From positions 958,001-1,022,000 of the forward strand of contig NZ_AMBZ01000001.1 in NCBI RefSeq assembly GCF_000293805.1: a stretch of 64,000 nt of DNA, read 5' to 3'. The notes under the pieces were generated by a model, which saw only the letters and a program-made list of their open reading frames with translations, did no database searches and had not been told where the DNA came from. Positions 16,944 through 25,511 of this stretch are shown here, piece by piece. Source of the DNA: Paenibacillus alvei DSM 29 (GTDB lineage Bacteria; Bacillota; Bacilli; Paenibacillales; Paenibacillaceae). Each line of letters starts with the position of its first letter. The stretch's first letter is position 1. The position numbers and the translations under genes were made by a program.

Positions 16944-18094
16944 ATGGCAGGATCAGTAAGGAAAGAAGGAACTACATGGTATTACGTCCTCGAACGCTAT
17001 GAGAACGGCAAAAGGAAGCAGCAGAAGCGCAGAGGATTCCCTACTAAGAAAGAAGCCCAGAAAGCTCTTATAGAAGCTCAGAATGCCATATTAACAGGCA
17101 CATTTGTAAAGCCTACATCAATGCTAGTGCAAGACTATCTTATTGAATGGATGAATGCAAAAAACATACTATTGGACGAGAAACCGCAAAAGCAAACTTA
17201 TCCTTTATTAACAATCATATTATTCCGGAAATTGGCCATGTGCAGTTATCTAAATTAACTGCACATGACATCCAGAACATGATAGGAAGATTGTTAGAAA
17301 AAGGCCTTGCTTCATCAACTGTTAAAAGAATTTACAATATAACCAATACTTCGTTGAATAAAGCGGAAAAAATGCAACTCATACAAAAGAATGTAGCTGC
17401 TCTGGTTGATAAACCTAAAGTTAAAAGAAAAGAACTAAGTGTTTGGAGTATTAACGAAGTAAATCAATTTCTAGAAGCAGCGAAACAAAGTCGATATTAC
17501 ATTGCATTTTACCTGGCAATAATGACTGGGATGCGCCAAGGAGAAATTCTTGGTTTAAGGTGGCAAGATGTAGATCTTGATAATGGTAAGGTATATATTC
17601 GTCAAACTTTGAGTCACGATGGAAAGGAGTTTAACGTAGGAGCTAAAACAAGGGCTGGTGTACGTTCTATAACAATAGATGCCGTTACATGCGAAGAGCT
17701 TGCTAAACATCGAACAATTAACGAACTCGAGAAAAAACATGCTGAAGCTAACGGAATTTATACGGATAAAGACTTGGTTATCTGTACATCTACAGGGAAT
17801 CAACTAACTCCAAGAGATTTAGTAAAGGCTTTTCGTAGAATTTTGCTTAAAACTAATCTTAGTAGTATTACATTTCATGACCTTAGGCATACCCATGCTT
17901 CATTGTTATTGATGCAAAATATTCATCCTAAAATCGTTTCTGAGCGATTAGGACATTCATCTATCCAGATGACGTTGGATACGTATTCTCACCTTATGCC
18001 TAATATGCAAGAAGAAGCAGCTAACGAACTTGCGAATGCTTTATTTAGAAAAACTAATGGTGACCATTTCGTGACCAGTAAATCAAATCCGTAA
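16944..18094 (+). pseudogene. int: Tyrosine site-specific integrase, interrupted by a 1-base frameshift
   Basis: ATG 16944 (AAGGAG 6 bases upstream) opens an N-terminal AP2-like arm-binding domain, MAGSVRKEGTTWYYVLERYE. The frame breaks at an A run of six (17159-17164); seven A would join it to the core-binding and catalytic domains and give about 383 aa, the normal length of Tn916-type integrases. Catalytic residues are present: Arg in TGMRQGEILGL, HDLRHTHAS, LGHSSIQMT and Tyr in LDTYSHLMP. It lies directly next to the tRNA-Leu target. If the frameshift is real, the element cannot excise by itself. Confidence 0.88.
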
Positions 18095-18125
18095 GAGATA
18101 ATTGTACAACAAGTAATTGAATACT

Positions 18126-18152
18126 AAAAAATCCCTTACTACGTAAGGGATT
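18126..18152 (-). terminator. Terminator brought in by the element for the tRNA transcript
   Basis: AATCCCTTAC-GTAGTAAGGGATT stem followed on the minus strand by TTTTTAG, 15 bp after the tRNA-Leu CCA end. It replaces the original terminator now at 13332-13360. Confidence 0.7.
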
Positions 18153-18166
18153 GCTATTAGTTAATT

Positions 18167-18223
18167 TGGTGCGGTAGAGAGGACTCGAACCTCCACGGGC
18201 GTACGCCCACTACCCCCTCAAGA
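18167..18223 (-). repeat. Right attachment repeat inside tRNA-Leu
   Basis: Identical to 13376-13432. The integrase gene abuts this side, so this is the integrase-proximal attachment site reconstituting the tRNA. Confidence 0.9.
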
Positions 18224-18252
18224 TAGCGTGTCTGCCATTCCACCACTACCGC
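18167..18252 (-). tRNA. tRNA-Leu (anticodon GAG)
   Basis: 86 nt with encoded CCA. Acceptor GCGGTAG/CTACCGC, anticodon stem CTATC/GGTAG around loop TTGAGGG, a long variable arm (GGGCG-TA-CGCCC) and GGTTCGAGTCC T-arm. It is the target of the element; its last 57 bases form the right attachment repeat and remain functional. Confidence 0.95.
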
Positions 18253-18301
18253 ACGTATTTTGGGAAGGATGTCTACCGACATCTCAACCGAGGAATAAAA
18301 C

Positions 18302-18377
18302 TGGTGAGCCATGAAGGACTCGAACCTTCGACACCCTGATTAAAAGTCAGGTGCTCTACCAACTGAGCTAATGGCTC
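18302..18377 (-). tRNA. tRNA-Lys (anticodon TTT)
   Basis: 76 nt with CCA; acceptor GAGCCAT/ATGGCTC, anticodon loop CTTTTAA, T-loop GGTTCGAGTCC. Second of three minus-strand tRNAs transcribed Glu-Lys-Leu. Confidence 0.96.
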
Positions 18378-18426
18378 ATGGTGCAAGAACATTGCTGTTC
18401 GCCATGTCACTCCAACAAGATTGAAG

Positions 18427-18501
18427 TGGTGACCCGTAGGGGATTCGAACCCCTGTTACCTCCGTGAAAGGGAGGTGTCTTAACCCCTTGACCAACGGGC
18501 C
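18427..18501 (-). tRNA. tRNA-Glu (anticodon TTC)
   Basis: 75 nt with CCA; acceptor GGCCCGT/ACGGGTC with one G-U pair, anticodon stem CCTCC/GGAGG around CTTTCAC, T-arm GGGGTTCGAATCCCC. First gene of the tRNA cluster. Confidence 0.96.
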
Positions 18502-18656
18502 ATATCGTTATTGTTTCTTACTTTTTTCTCATCACCTCTCGGCGACAATTAAGAGTATATCAAACGATACGACCGTTGACAAGCCTTTTTTCAAAAAATT
18601 TTATTACCACATTTAGGTATGATTTTTGCTGGGTTTTGCAGCTTATTTCTAAGAGC

Positions 18657-18680
18657 AAAAGGGAAGCTGGTCACCCTTTT
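18657..18680 (-). terminator. Terminator of mgtE
   Basis: AAAAGGG ... CCCTTTT stem 15 bp after the mgtE stop; the minus strand ends in TTTTGCTC. Confidence 0.65.
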
Positions 18681-18695
18681 ACTGTTCCCATTTTT

Positions 18696-20138
18696 TTAAA
18701 GTAAATATGACAAAAACAAGGTAGCTGTTCCGAAATATACAGTCAGTGAAAAGATATCATTCAATGTTGTAATAAGCGGCCCTGACGCCACAGCTGGATC
18801 CAACTTCAGTCGGTACAACAAGATAGGAATGACGGTTCCCGCCATTGTACCGATAATGACCGTCAGAAATAATGAGCAGCCCACAACAAGTCCAAGCGAT
18901 AAGCTTCCCTGCCATATCCCCGCTACTAGCGCAACAGCCGAACCACAGACGGTTCCAATAATAAGACCAACAAACAGCTCACGCCACAACAGCCTCGTAA
19001 CTGTCCCCTTATCTAAATGCTCGGAGGCAAGTCCCCGAATTACGACCGCCAGCGATTGAGTTCCCGTATTCCCTGTCATCCCCGCAATCATCGGCATAAA
19101 GAAAGTCAATGCGACAACCTTCTGCAGTGTCCCTTCAAACCAACTAATAATGCTTCCTGACACAAGACCCAGAAACAGTAGCATGATAAGCCAGGGAAGC
19201 CGACGCCTGGCCGCAGTGAGTGGATTCGTGCGGAAATCGATCGTCTTATCGGTCGCGGACAACTTATTAATATCTTCATGCGCTTCTTCACGCAAAACAT
19301 CAATGACGTCATCAACGGTTACAATCCCGAGCAACTTATCATCCGGATCTACAACAGGCATCGACAAGAAGTCATATTGCTCGAAAAGTCTCGCCACTTC
19401 TTCCTGATCCGTATCCACGGTGACAGAGATAACCTTCTCATTCATAAGCGATTGAATCGTGTCTGTCTCAGGCGCCAGTACCAGCTCGCGATAGGTCAGC
19501 GTGCCGACAAGCTGTTTTTGCTCATTAACCACATATAGATAGTGGACGTTCTTTGTCATCTCCGAGAACGCTTTTACCTTTTCGACCGCTTCACGCACTG
19601 TATAACGCTCATAGAACCAAACATAGCGGTTCGTCATCAAACCGCCGGCTGTTTCCGGCTCATAGGTCATCAGACGGCGTACAGTGTCGCTCTCCTCACG
19701 CTCCATAAGCGACAACAGGAATTCCTGCTCTTCTACACTTACCGCAGCCATCATGTCCGCCAAGTCGTCATTGTCCATCCGGTTCAATACATCTGCCGCA
19801 CGCTGACGGCCGAGCATCTGGAACGCTTCCAATTGAAGCTCCGGAGTCAATTCACGAATCATCTCGGTTAGCTGGCCGACATCAAGTGCCTCAAGCAGCC
19901 GCGAGCGCTGTGACAAATCCACATGGCGATAGACAACCGCCAAGTCATACGGGTGCCAATAACGCAGCGCATATTTCACTTCATCAACAGATCCTTGCAA
20001 AATGCGTGCTGCTTCATCTATGATCTCATCAATATCATACGATGCTGAATCCTTCTCTTTTCCCGAATCAGGCTTCATATTTTTCTTTTCATCCCAAGCT
20101 TGTTTATTACGTTTGTTACCCATTCGTTTGTTTGCCAT
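18696..20138 (-). CDS. mgtE: Magnesium transporter MgtE
   Basis: 480 aa from ATG 20138 (GGGGGGTGAGG upstream; a GTG five codons earlier is possible). Order of domains: a charged N-terminal tail, an MgtE N superhelical domain (residues about 50-155), two CBS domains (about 160-285) that sense cytoplasmic Mg2+, a connecting helix, and five membrane segments (about 310-480) with the pore sequence PMIAGMTGNTGTQSLAVV. It is a homodimeric Mg2+ channel closed when internal Mg2+ is high. No M-box riboswitch was found in the 130 bp upstream. Confidence 0.95.
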   Translation of the reverse strand: MANKRMGNKRNKQAWDEKKNMKPDSGKEKDSASYDIDEIIDEAARILQGSVDEVKYALRYWHPYDLAVVYRHVDLSQRSRLLEALDVGQLTEMIRELTPELQLEAFQMLGRQRAADVLNRMDNDDLADMMAAVSVEEQEFLLSLMEREESDTVRRLMTYEPETAGGLMTNRYVWFYERYTVREAVEKVKAFSEMTKNVHYLYVVNEQKQLVGTLTYRELVLAPETDTIQSLMNEKVISVTVDTDQEEVARLFEQYDFLSMPVVDPDDKLLGIVTVDDVIDVLREEAHEDINKLSATDKTIDFRTNPLTAARRRLPWLIMLLFLGLVSGSIISWFEGTLQKVVALTFFMPMIAGMTGNTGTQSLAVVIRGLASEHLDKGTVTRLLWRELFVGLIIGTVCGSAVALVAGIWQGSLSLGLVVGCSLFLTVIIGTMAGTVIPILLYRLKLDPAVASGPLITTLNDIFSLTVYFGTATLFLSYLL

Positions 20139-20290
20139 TACCTCACCCCCCACAACCTCAAGCCGTATATGGTGTTATTCGATCGGATGCACCTCATCCG
20201 CTATTAACTACAATAAACGCTCCGCTCATCGACCGAAACATGATTGGTTCATCTGCGCACTCCCATAGCCTTAATAGTGTATGAAAAAAA

Positions 20291-20328
20291 GCAAGGAATA
20301 AACGTGAATATTCACGTTTATTCCTTGC
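20291..20328 (-). terminator. 38-bp perfect palindrome, terminator-like
   Basis: Two 19-bp arms with no intervening loop base, followed on the minus strand by seven T. It lies between the mgtE leader and the Ser/Asn tRNA pair, downstream of the tRNA terminator at 20379-20396, and would stop any leftward read-through into mgtE. Confidence 0.7.
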
Positions 20329-20378
20329 CTTTATACATATCAATTCAACGATTCAATTTAGGTATTATAAAACAAAAA

Positions 20379-20396
20379 ATCCCTTACGGGATCTTG
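20379..20396 (-). terminator. Terminator of the tRNA-Asn/tRNA-Ser transcript
   Basis: ATCCCGTAAGGGAT stem followed on the minus strand by TTTTTTG, 13 bp after the tRNA-Ser CCA. Confidence 0.75.
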
Positions 20397-20408
20397 TCTG
20401 TACCATTA

Positions 20409-20497
20409 TGGCGGAGAGAGAGGGATTCGAACCCTCGCGGCTGTTACACCCTAACGCTTTAGCAAAGCGCCCCCTTCGGCCTCTTGGGTACCTCTCC
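20409..20497 (-). tRNA. tRNA-Ser (anticodon GCT)
   Basis: 89 nt with CCA, class II long variable arm; acceptor GGAGAGG/CTCTCC-type pairing, anticodon loop TTGCTAA, T-arm GAGGGTTCGAATCCCTC. Confidence 0.95.
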
Positions 20498-20502
20498 AGA
20501 AA

Positions 20503-20578
20503 TGGCTCCCCGAACAGGACTCGAACCTGTGACAACTCGATTAACAGTCGAGTGCTCTACCAACTGAGCTATCAGGGA
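20503..20578 (-). tRNA. tRNA-Asn (anticodon GTT)
   Basis: 76 nt with CCA; acceptor TCCCTGA/TCGGGGA with G-U pairs, anticodon stem CTCGA/TCGAG around CTGTTAA, T-arm ACAGGTTCGAGTCCTGT. Confidence 0.95.
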
Positions 20579-20654
20579 ATGACATGTATTAATTTATCAT
20601 GAATTCAGTAACCTGTCAACACATAATAAAAAATTATAGCATCTATATCTTAAA

Positions 20655-21488
20655 TTAAGGATTTACACTCCGTACATTTGAATCAAACCAGCGAGATAAG
20701 GCTACGATTAAAGCGCCCATTCGCTCTTCCTCTGGAACTAACATACGTGTTATCCCCTCATCTGCTGCCGCTGCTGCTGTCACTTTGCCCACCATAGCCA
20801 GCAAGGTCCGCTCTTGAAACACTTGGCGGAGCTTATCAGCGATCCCCGCTTCCTTCGCATAGGCGAACAGGAAACGAATTTGAGGAGCACTCGTGATAGC
20901 AACTGCATCAATCCGACCCTCCAGCAGCTCCGAGGCGAACTGCTTCAACACCGCTTCATCCGGCGGAATATGACGGTAAGGCATCAATTCTATGGGTTGT
21001 GCGCCCGCATGATGTAGAAATTCATTAAGCAGAGGTGCAGGATCGCCATGAAGCTGCAGTGCAACGCATGAATCATGCCATTGCTCTACTCCATGTGCAG
21101 TCATCGCTCGTACCAACCCGACCGTAGATCCGTCATCGTCGCGCACGTCAGGCACGATCCCAAGCCGCTTCAGTGCATTAACGGTCTTATAACCGCGGGC
21201 AGCATGCTGAATTTGCCTCATTTTAGCTAGAAATGCCTCTTCCTTCTTGGCTTCACGCGCAGCCTCCAGCAGCTTATCAAGCCCCATGCCGGTCGTCCAG
21301 ATTGCCCATTGTATTGGAGACTCCAGCAGCTTATCCACTTCAGCAGCTAAATGCTCAAACTGTTCGAATATCGTCCCCTGCGTCGGTCGAACGAGCGGCG
21401 TTCCTCCTTGCTTGACAACAAGCAAAGACATTTCCTCCGCTTTGCGTGGTCCTGTAAGTGCAATTACTTTTCCCTCACATTTCGGCAC
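20655..21488 (-). CDS. Uroporphyrinogen-III synthase family protein (HemD-like)
   Basis: 277 aa from GTG 21488, with GGAGG 7 bases upstream. Two interleaved alpha/beta lobes typical of HemD: VIALTGPRKAEEMSLLVVKQGG at the start, TGMGLDKLLE, GYKTVNALKRLGIVPD, then AVAITSAPQIRFLFAYA and AMVGKVTAAAAADEGI. HemD closes the linear tetrapyrrole to uroporphyrinogen III in heme and cobamide synthesis. Here it is alone, away from other hem genes; stand-alone paralogs exist in Paenibacillaceae and may not be the housekeeping enzyme. Confidence 0.8.
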   Translation of the reverse strand: MPKCEGKVIALTGPRKAEEMSLLVVKQGGTPLVRPTQGTIFEQFEHLAAEVDKLLESPIQWAIWTTGMGLDKLLEAAREAKKEEAFLAKMRQIQHAARGYKTVNALKRLGIVPDVRDDDGSTVGLVRAMTAHGVEQWHDSCVALQLHGDPAPLLNEFLHHAGAQPIELMPYRHIPPDEAVLKQFASELLEGRIDAVAITSAPQIRFLFAYAKEAGIADKLRQVFQERTLLAMVGKVTAAAAADEGITRMLVPEEERMGALIVALSRWFDSNVRSVNP

Positions 21489-21575
21489 GGCAATACCTCC
21501 TCAGAATCTGAATCTGTATTATGAATCCACAAGTCATTCAACCTTCCGATCGCATTATAGGTCTATATACCTCGA

Positions 21576-22058
21576 TTACCGCTTCTTCGCTTGTTCCGTG
21601 AGAGGCTGCAGCCTCAGCTTGCCATGACATCGACCACATACATACTTGCGAATATCAACCTTCCGCTTGCGCATATAAGCCTGTCCACACTGCACACATT
21701 CCAGTCGGTATCGATAAGGGGCTTGACGCCTGCGTTCAACATCCGGAAGCGATTTGCAAAATCTTGAGCCACCTACCGCTTGCAGCAGTTGGCGAAAGTC
21801 TGCATCCCGGTGCTTGTACCCTTTCCCTTCAATATGCAAATGATAGTGGCACAACTCATGCTTAATAATACGTTCTACCTCATCTGTGCCATTTTGCTCC
21901 AGCTGCTTTGGATTAATCTCAATATCGTGCGTACGCAGCAAGTAACGGCCTCCTGTTGATTTCAAGCGCGAATTGTAACGCGCCTTATGCCGAAAGGGTT
22001 TCCCAAAATCACGAAGCGATATGAGTTCAACCCATGCTTGCAGCTTCTCATCTGTCAT
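21576..22058 (-). CDS. SprT-like zinc protein
   Basis: 160 aa from ATG 22058 (MTDEKLQAWVELISL; AAAGGGAG 7 bases upstream). An HELCHYHLH zinc-metalloprotease-like motif is at about residue 70, followed by a GKGYKHRDADFRQ segment and a C-terminal zinc ribbon with CVQC and CGRC pairs. SprT family members resemble the protease core of Spartan; the bacterial role is not established. Next to cmpA and tex, the same order seen around B. subtilis ydcK-cmpA-ydcI. Confidence 0.9.
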   Translation of the reverse strand: MTDEKLQAWVELISLRDFGKPFRHKARYNSRLKSTGGRYLLRTHDIEINPKQLEQNGTDEVERIIKHELCHYHLHIEGKGYKHRDADFRQLLQAVGGSRFCKSLPDVERRRQAPYRYRLECVQCGQAYMRKRKVDIRKYVCGRCHGKLRLQPLTEQAKKR

Positions 22059-22291
22059 CTCCATTCTCCCTTTCAGCTTGCCGATCATCTGTATCGTTCC
22101 TAAGCTAGCTAAAATCTATAATTTGCTTCGGGGTATGCCTACATTGTATCGAGAATGGAGGTGCTCCACAACAAGAAGACCGAAGCATGACATCCTAGGT
22201 GCAAATTGCGGACCTGCACCAAACGTGGCCTTCGCCCATAAGATAGCGTTACAACGACGAATCTCTCGTCCCGGTCGAAGGAGGGATACTC

Positions 22292-22411
22292 ATGCCGCAA
22301 TGGTTATGCAACCAGTTAATGCGCGCCTTCAATAAGAAGGATCGCCGTCAAATTAAACTGTTGAATGAGTGTTGGTTTTTTTACCGTTCGAAGCCGCGTA
22401 CGCATATGTAG
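22292..22411 (+). CDS. cmpA: Cortex morphogenetic protein CmpA
   Basis: 39 aa starting MPQWLCNQLMRAFNKK and containing IKLLNECWFFYRSKP. This lines up along its length with the 37-aa B. subtilis CmpA (MP-WL--Q--RAF--KD--QIKLLN-CW-FYR-K). GGAGGG is 6 bases before ATG 22292. CmpA is a mother-cell protein that helps check spore-coat assembly (SpoIVA) before cortex synthesis and works with ClpXP. Location between sprT and tex on the opposite strand agrees with the Bacillales neighbourhood. Direct evidence that the organism sporulates. Confidence 0.9.
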   Translation: MPQWLCNQLMRAFNKKDRRQIKLLNECWFFYRSKPRTHM

Positions 22412-22482
22412 ATGGCTCCGTTCTTTACGTAACTTGCCGAAACAGAAAGCCAAGCCCTAAACCTACCATCGCCTATATGCAA

Positions 22483-22553
22483 AAACCCCCGATCGAGTAC
22501 AAAACGACGTCTGCTTGCAAAAGCTGATACTGTCCTATTTCTCTCATCGGGGG
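22483..22553 (-). terminator. Probable terminator of tex
   Basis: CCCCCGAT (22486) pairs with ATCGGGGG (22546) across a 50-base loop; the minus strand continues into TTTTTGC. The long loop makes this less certain. Confidence 0.45.
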
Positions 22554-22611
22554 CTAATCATCATGTTGTTACCAATATATACTTCATTGCAATGCTGTGA
22601 TGTCTGTCTGT

Positions 22612-24840
22612 TTATTGCTGCGGCCCCTTCATCGTAAGACCGACACGGCCCTTCTTCGTGTCCACTTGAAGTACCCATACTGTAACGTTGTCGCCAACAG
22701 ACACAACATCCAGCGGATGCTTTACATAGCGGTCGCTAAGCTGTGAAATATGTACAAGCCCATCATTTTTGATGCCGATATCGACGAACGCGCCAAAATC
22801 AATGACATTGCGAACCGTTCCCTTCAACTCCATCCCCGGCTTCAAATCCTCGATTTGCAGCACGTCTGTGCGGAATATAGGAGGCGCCAGCTCCTCGCGC
22901 GGATCGCGTCCTGGCCGCAATAAGCTGTCAATAATATCTTTCAAGGTAGGGATACCAACCTCCAGCTTCTCCGCCAGTTCTTCTACATTCGCCCCACTTA
23001 GCGCTTGAGAAAGCGCAGGCGTGCCAATGTCTTCTGCTCGGAGCCCGGTAAGCGCGAACAGACGATCGACTACACCATACGACTCGGGGTGAATCGGCGT
23101 CCTATCAAGCGGAAGATCGCCATCCGGAATACGTAGAAATCCTACACATTGCTCAAATGCCTTCGGCCCCAAGCGCGGCACTTTCTGCAACTGCTTGCGA
23201 ACCGTGAACTTCCCGTTCTCTTCCCGATACTTCACAATATTCTTAGCCAGTGTCGCATTAATGCCAGATACATAAGACAGCAGGGACGGTGAAGCTGTAT
23301 TTACATCGACACCGACATGGTTAACCGCCGATTCCACGACTGCCCCCAAGCTTTCTTCAAGCCGCTTAGGCGCTACATCATGTTGATATTGGCCTACACC
23401 AATCGCTTTAGGCTCAATCTTAACGAGTTCTGCAAGCGGATCCTGCATGCGGCGAGCAATGGAGACAGCGCTTCGCTCCGCAACATCCAGCGCCGGGAAT
23501 TCTTCCTGAGCCAGCTTAGAGGCTGAGTACACACTCGCACCAGCTTCATTGACGATAACATATTGTATCCCCGCTCCTCCGCCTGGACGAGACTTCATCC
23601 AATTCGCGACAAATTGCTCGGTTTCACGAGACGCGGTTCCGTTTCCAATCACGACTAGCTCTACCCCGTATTTGTCTGCAAGTCGGCTGAATATCTGTTC
23701 AGCTTCGGCTGTCTTGTGGTGAGGGGCAGTTGGATAAGTCACAGCCACCTCCAGTAGCTTGCCGGTATCATCCACGACACACAGCTTGCATCCTGTCCGG
23801 AAGGCGGGATCAACACCCAAAACAGTCTTTCCCTTCACTGGAGGCTGCAGCAGCAGGCTTCGCAAGTTCTGTGCAAACACTTGAATTGCTTGCTCCTCCG
23901 CTTTATCAGTCAACTCATTACGAACATCACGCTCAATTGACGGTGCAATAAGACGCTTATATGCATCCTCAATTGTCGTCTTCAACAACGAGGTCACGAC
24001 AGAGTCCCGCTGTATGACTTTCCGCTCCATAAAAGCCAATACCTGCTCCACAGGCACATCTAATGACACTTTCAATATATCTTCGCGCTCACCGCGATTA
24101 ATGGCCAATATCCGATGTGAAGGCAGCTTCCGAACCGGCTCTGTATAGTCATAGTACATCTCGTATACCGATTCCTGATCCTTATCCTTCGCTTCCGTAC
24201 GAACCACGCCTTGGTCAAATGTGAATTTGCGCACCCAAACTCTTACATTGGGTTCATCACCAATCATTTCCGCAATGATATCAAGTGCGCCTTGAACTGC
24301 ATCCTCCGGTGTCGGAACACCGGCTTCTTCATTCACATAAGCTGCTGCTTCAGCTAACGCACTGCCCTGCTTCGGAAATGTCATAATCCAGCTCGCTAGT
24401 GGCTCCAATCCTCGTTCCTTCGCTACACTCGCCCGCGTCTTCCGCTTCTGGCGGTATGGACGGTATAAGTCTTCGACCTCTTGCAGCTTAGAAGCACTGA
24501 CAACCGCTTGCTGTAGGTCAGCCGATAGCTTGCCCTGCTCTGCAATAAGCCGCAGCACCTCACGCTTGCGATCCTCCAGCCCACGGACATATCCAAGCCG
24601 CTCTTCGAGCGAGCGAAGCTGATTTTCATCCAGTTCACCTGTCATTTCCTTACGGTAGCGGGCGATGAACGGAATCGTATTGCCTTCATCAAGCAAACTA
24701 ATCGTAGCGTCTACCTGTTTCGGGCTAAGCGCTAATTCTTGAACCAATTGCTTGCGCAGCCGCTTCGGCTGTTCCGCAGCCATCTGTTCAAGCAAGGGTT
24801 CCAATGCAGTAATATCGATAACGGTATCTTGTCCTGTCAT
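22612..24840 (-). CDS. tex: Tex-family RNA-binding transcription accessory protein
   Basis: 742 aa, ATG 24840 preceded by AGAGGATG. Order of domains: an N-terminal helical bundle (ARYRKEMTGELDENQLR is typical), a YqgF/RNase H-like fold (VLGVDPAFRTGCKLCVVDDTG, about residue 345), helix-hairpin-helix repeats (SYVSGINATLAKNIVKYREENG and RVPRLGPKAFEQCVGFLRI), and an S1 RNA-binding domain (residues about 660-735, GTVRNVIDFGAFVDIGIKNDGLVHISQL). Tex binds nucleic acid and RNA polymerase and affects transcription and sporulation or toxin expression in several species. Confidence 0.95.
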   Translation of the reverse strand: MTGQDTVIDITALEPLLEQMAAEQPKRLRKQLVQELALSPKQVDATISLLDEGNTIPFIARYRKEMTGELDENQLRSLEERLGYVRGLEDRKREVLRLIAEQGKLSADLQQAVVSASKLQEVEDLYRPYRQKRKTRASVAKERGLEPLASWIMTFPKQGSALAEAAAYVNEEAGVPTPEDAVQGALDIIAEMIGDEPNVRVWVRKFTFDQGVVRTEAKDKDQESVYEMYYDYTEPVRKLPSHRILAINRGEREDILKVSLDVPVEQVLAFMERKVIQRDSVVTSLLKTTIEDAYKRLIAPSIERDVRNELTDKAEEQAIQVFAQNLRSLLLQPPVKGKTVLGVDPAFRTGCKLCVVDDTGKLLEVAVTYPTAPHHKTAEAEQIFSRLADKYGVELVVIGNGTASRETEQFVANWMKSRPGGGAGIQYVIVNEAGASVYSASKLAQEEFPALDVAERSAVSIARRMQDPLAELVKIEPKAIGVGQYQHDVAPKRLEESLGAVVESAVNHVGVDVNTASPSLLSYVSGINATLAKNIVKYREENGKFTVRKQLQKVPRLGPKAFEQCVGFLRIPDGDLPLDRTPIHPESYGVVDRLFALTGLRAEDIGTPALSQALSGANVEELAEKLEVGIPTLKDIIDSLLRPGRDPREELAPPIFRTDVLQIEDLKPGMELKGTVRNVIDFGAFVDIGIKNDGLVHISQLSDRYVKHPLDVVSVGDNVTVWVLQVDTKKGRVGLTMKGPQQ

Positions 24841-25158
24841 TCGTTACATCCTCTCTGCAATCTGAATCTGCCCTTAATCTCTTGCAAGACACATCCAGAT
24901 ATATATGTATCGCCGGAATGGAACTCGTCCTACATTCCTGTTCTCGAGTGTGTTTGTTCATTCTGCTTCTTCTATTGTCGCAAAAATGAGCCCTATTTTC
25001 CAGAGCAAAGCTTGCATCGGCCAATTCCCCCGTTCCGCTGCACAAGTTCACTTTTCACCATATCCTCCAGTTAGAATATCTTCTTATTAGGATATCTTCC
25101 AAGCAAAGCAAAAAAGAACGAGGTAATCCCCGTCCTTCACTCATTCCGACTATAGATG
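24841..25158. other. Intergenic region with the endoA terminator
   Basis: No gene is supported. A stem at about 25111-25140 (GGACGGGG/CCTCGTTC with G-U pairs, then TTTTTTG on the minus strand) probably terminates the alr-endoAI-endoA operon. Nothing else seen. Confidence 0.5.
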
Positions 25159-25508
25159 TTAGAAATCAATCAAGCCTACACTAATCTGCAACCCTTCATC
25201 AACCTTGCGCATCGTTTCCTCATCTAAGTGCGTTATCTTATCTGTCAAACGCTGCTTATCGATCGTACGAATCTGTTCCAGCAATATGACCGAATCACGA
25301 TCAAAGCCGTGGGTTTCCGCATCAATCTCGACATGGGTCGGCAATTTCGCCTTCTGGATCTGGGCTGTAATCGCCGCAACGATCACCGTTGGACTAAATC
25401 GGTTGCCAATATCGTTCTGTATGACGAGGACAGGTCGAACTCCTCCCTGTTCCGATCCAACGACGGGCGATAAATCCGCAAAAAAACGTCGCCGCGCTTC
25501 ACAATCAA
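25159..25508 (-). pseudogene. ndoA: EndoA/MazF endoribonuclease toxin, interrupted by a 1-base frameshift
   Basis: From TTG 25508 the sequence reads [62 protein letters not shown] and ends ISVGLIDF, colinear with the 116-aa B. subtilis NdoA. The frame breaks at an A run of seven on the plus strand (25480-25486); eight would restore it. EndoA cleaves mRNA at UACAU and is neutralised by the adjacent antitoxin. A near-perfect family match after the break argues for a base-calling error. The open frame from 25386 alone would lack the N-terminal RNA-binding part. Confidence 0.85.
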
Positions 25509-25511
25509 TGT

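Larger units (their letters stand above)
13376..18223 (+). mobile_element. Small integrative element in tRNA-Leu(GAG), about 4.8 kb
   Basis: Bounded by identical 57-bp direct repeats (13376-13432 and 18167-18223), the right one being the 3' part of an intact tRNA-Leu gene. Contents in order: two coupled small genes, an XRE repressor on the opposite strand, a second small XRE gene, a coiled-coil gene, a hairpin-rich region, a Rep_trans initiator, two small genes, an excisionase and a tyrosine integrase next to the tRNA. There are no conjugation or structural phage genes, so it is best seen as a replicative integrative or mobilisable element using a helper. The coding part is clearly more AT-rich than its flanks. 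Confidence 0.9.

Noticed and set aside
20154-20290. M-box riboswitch before mgtE
   Set aside because: Only about 130 bp before the palindromic terminator and no M-box core sequences recognised.
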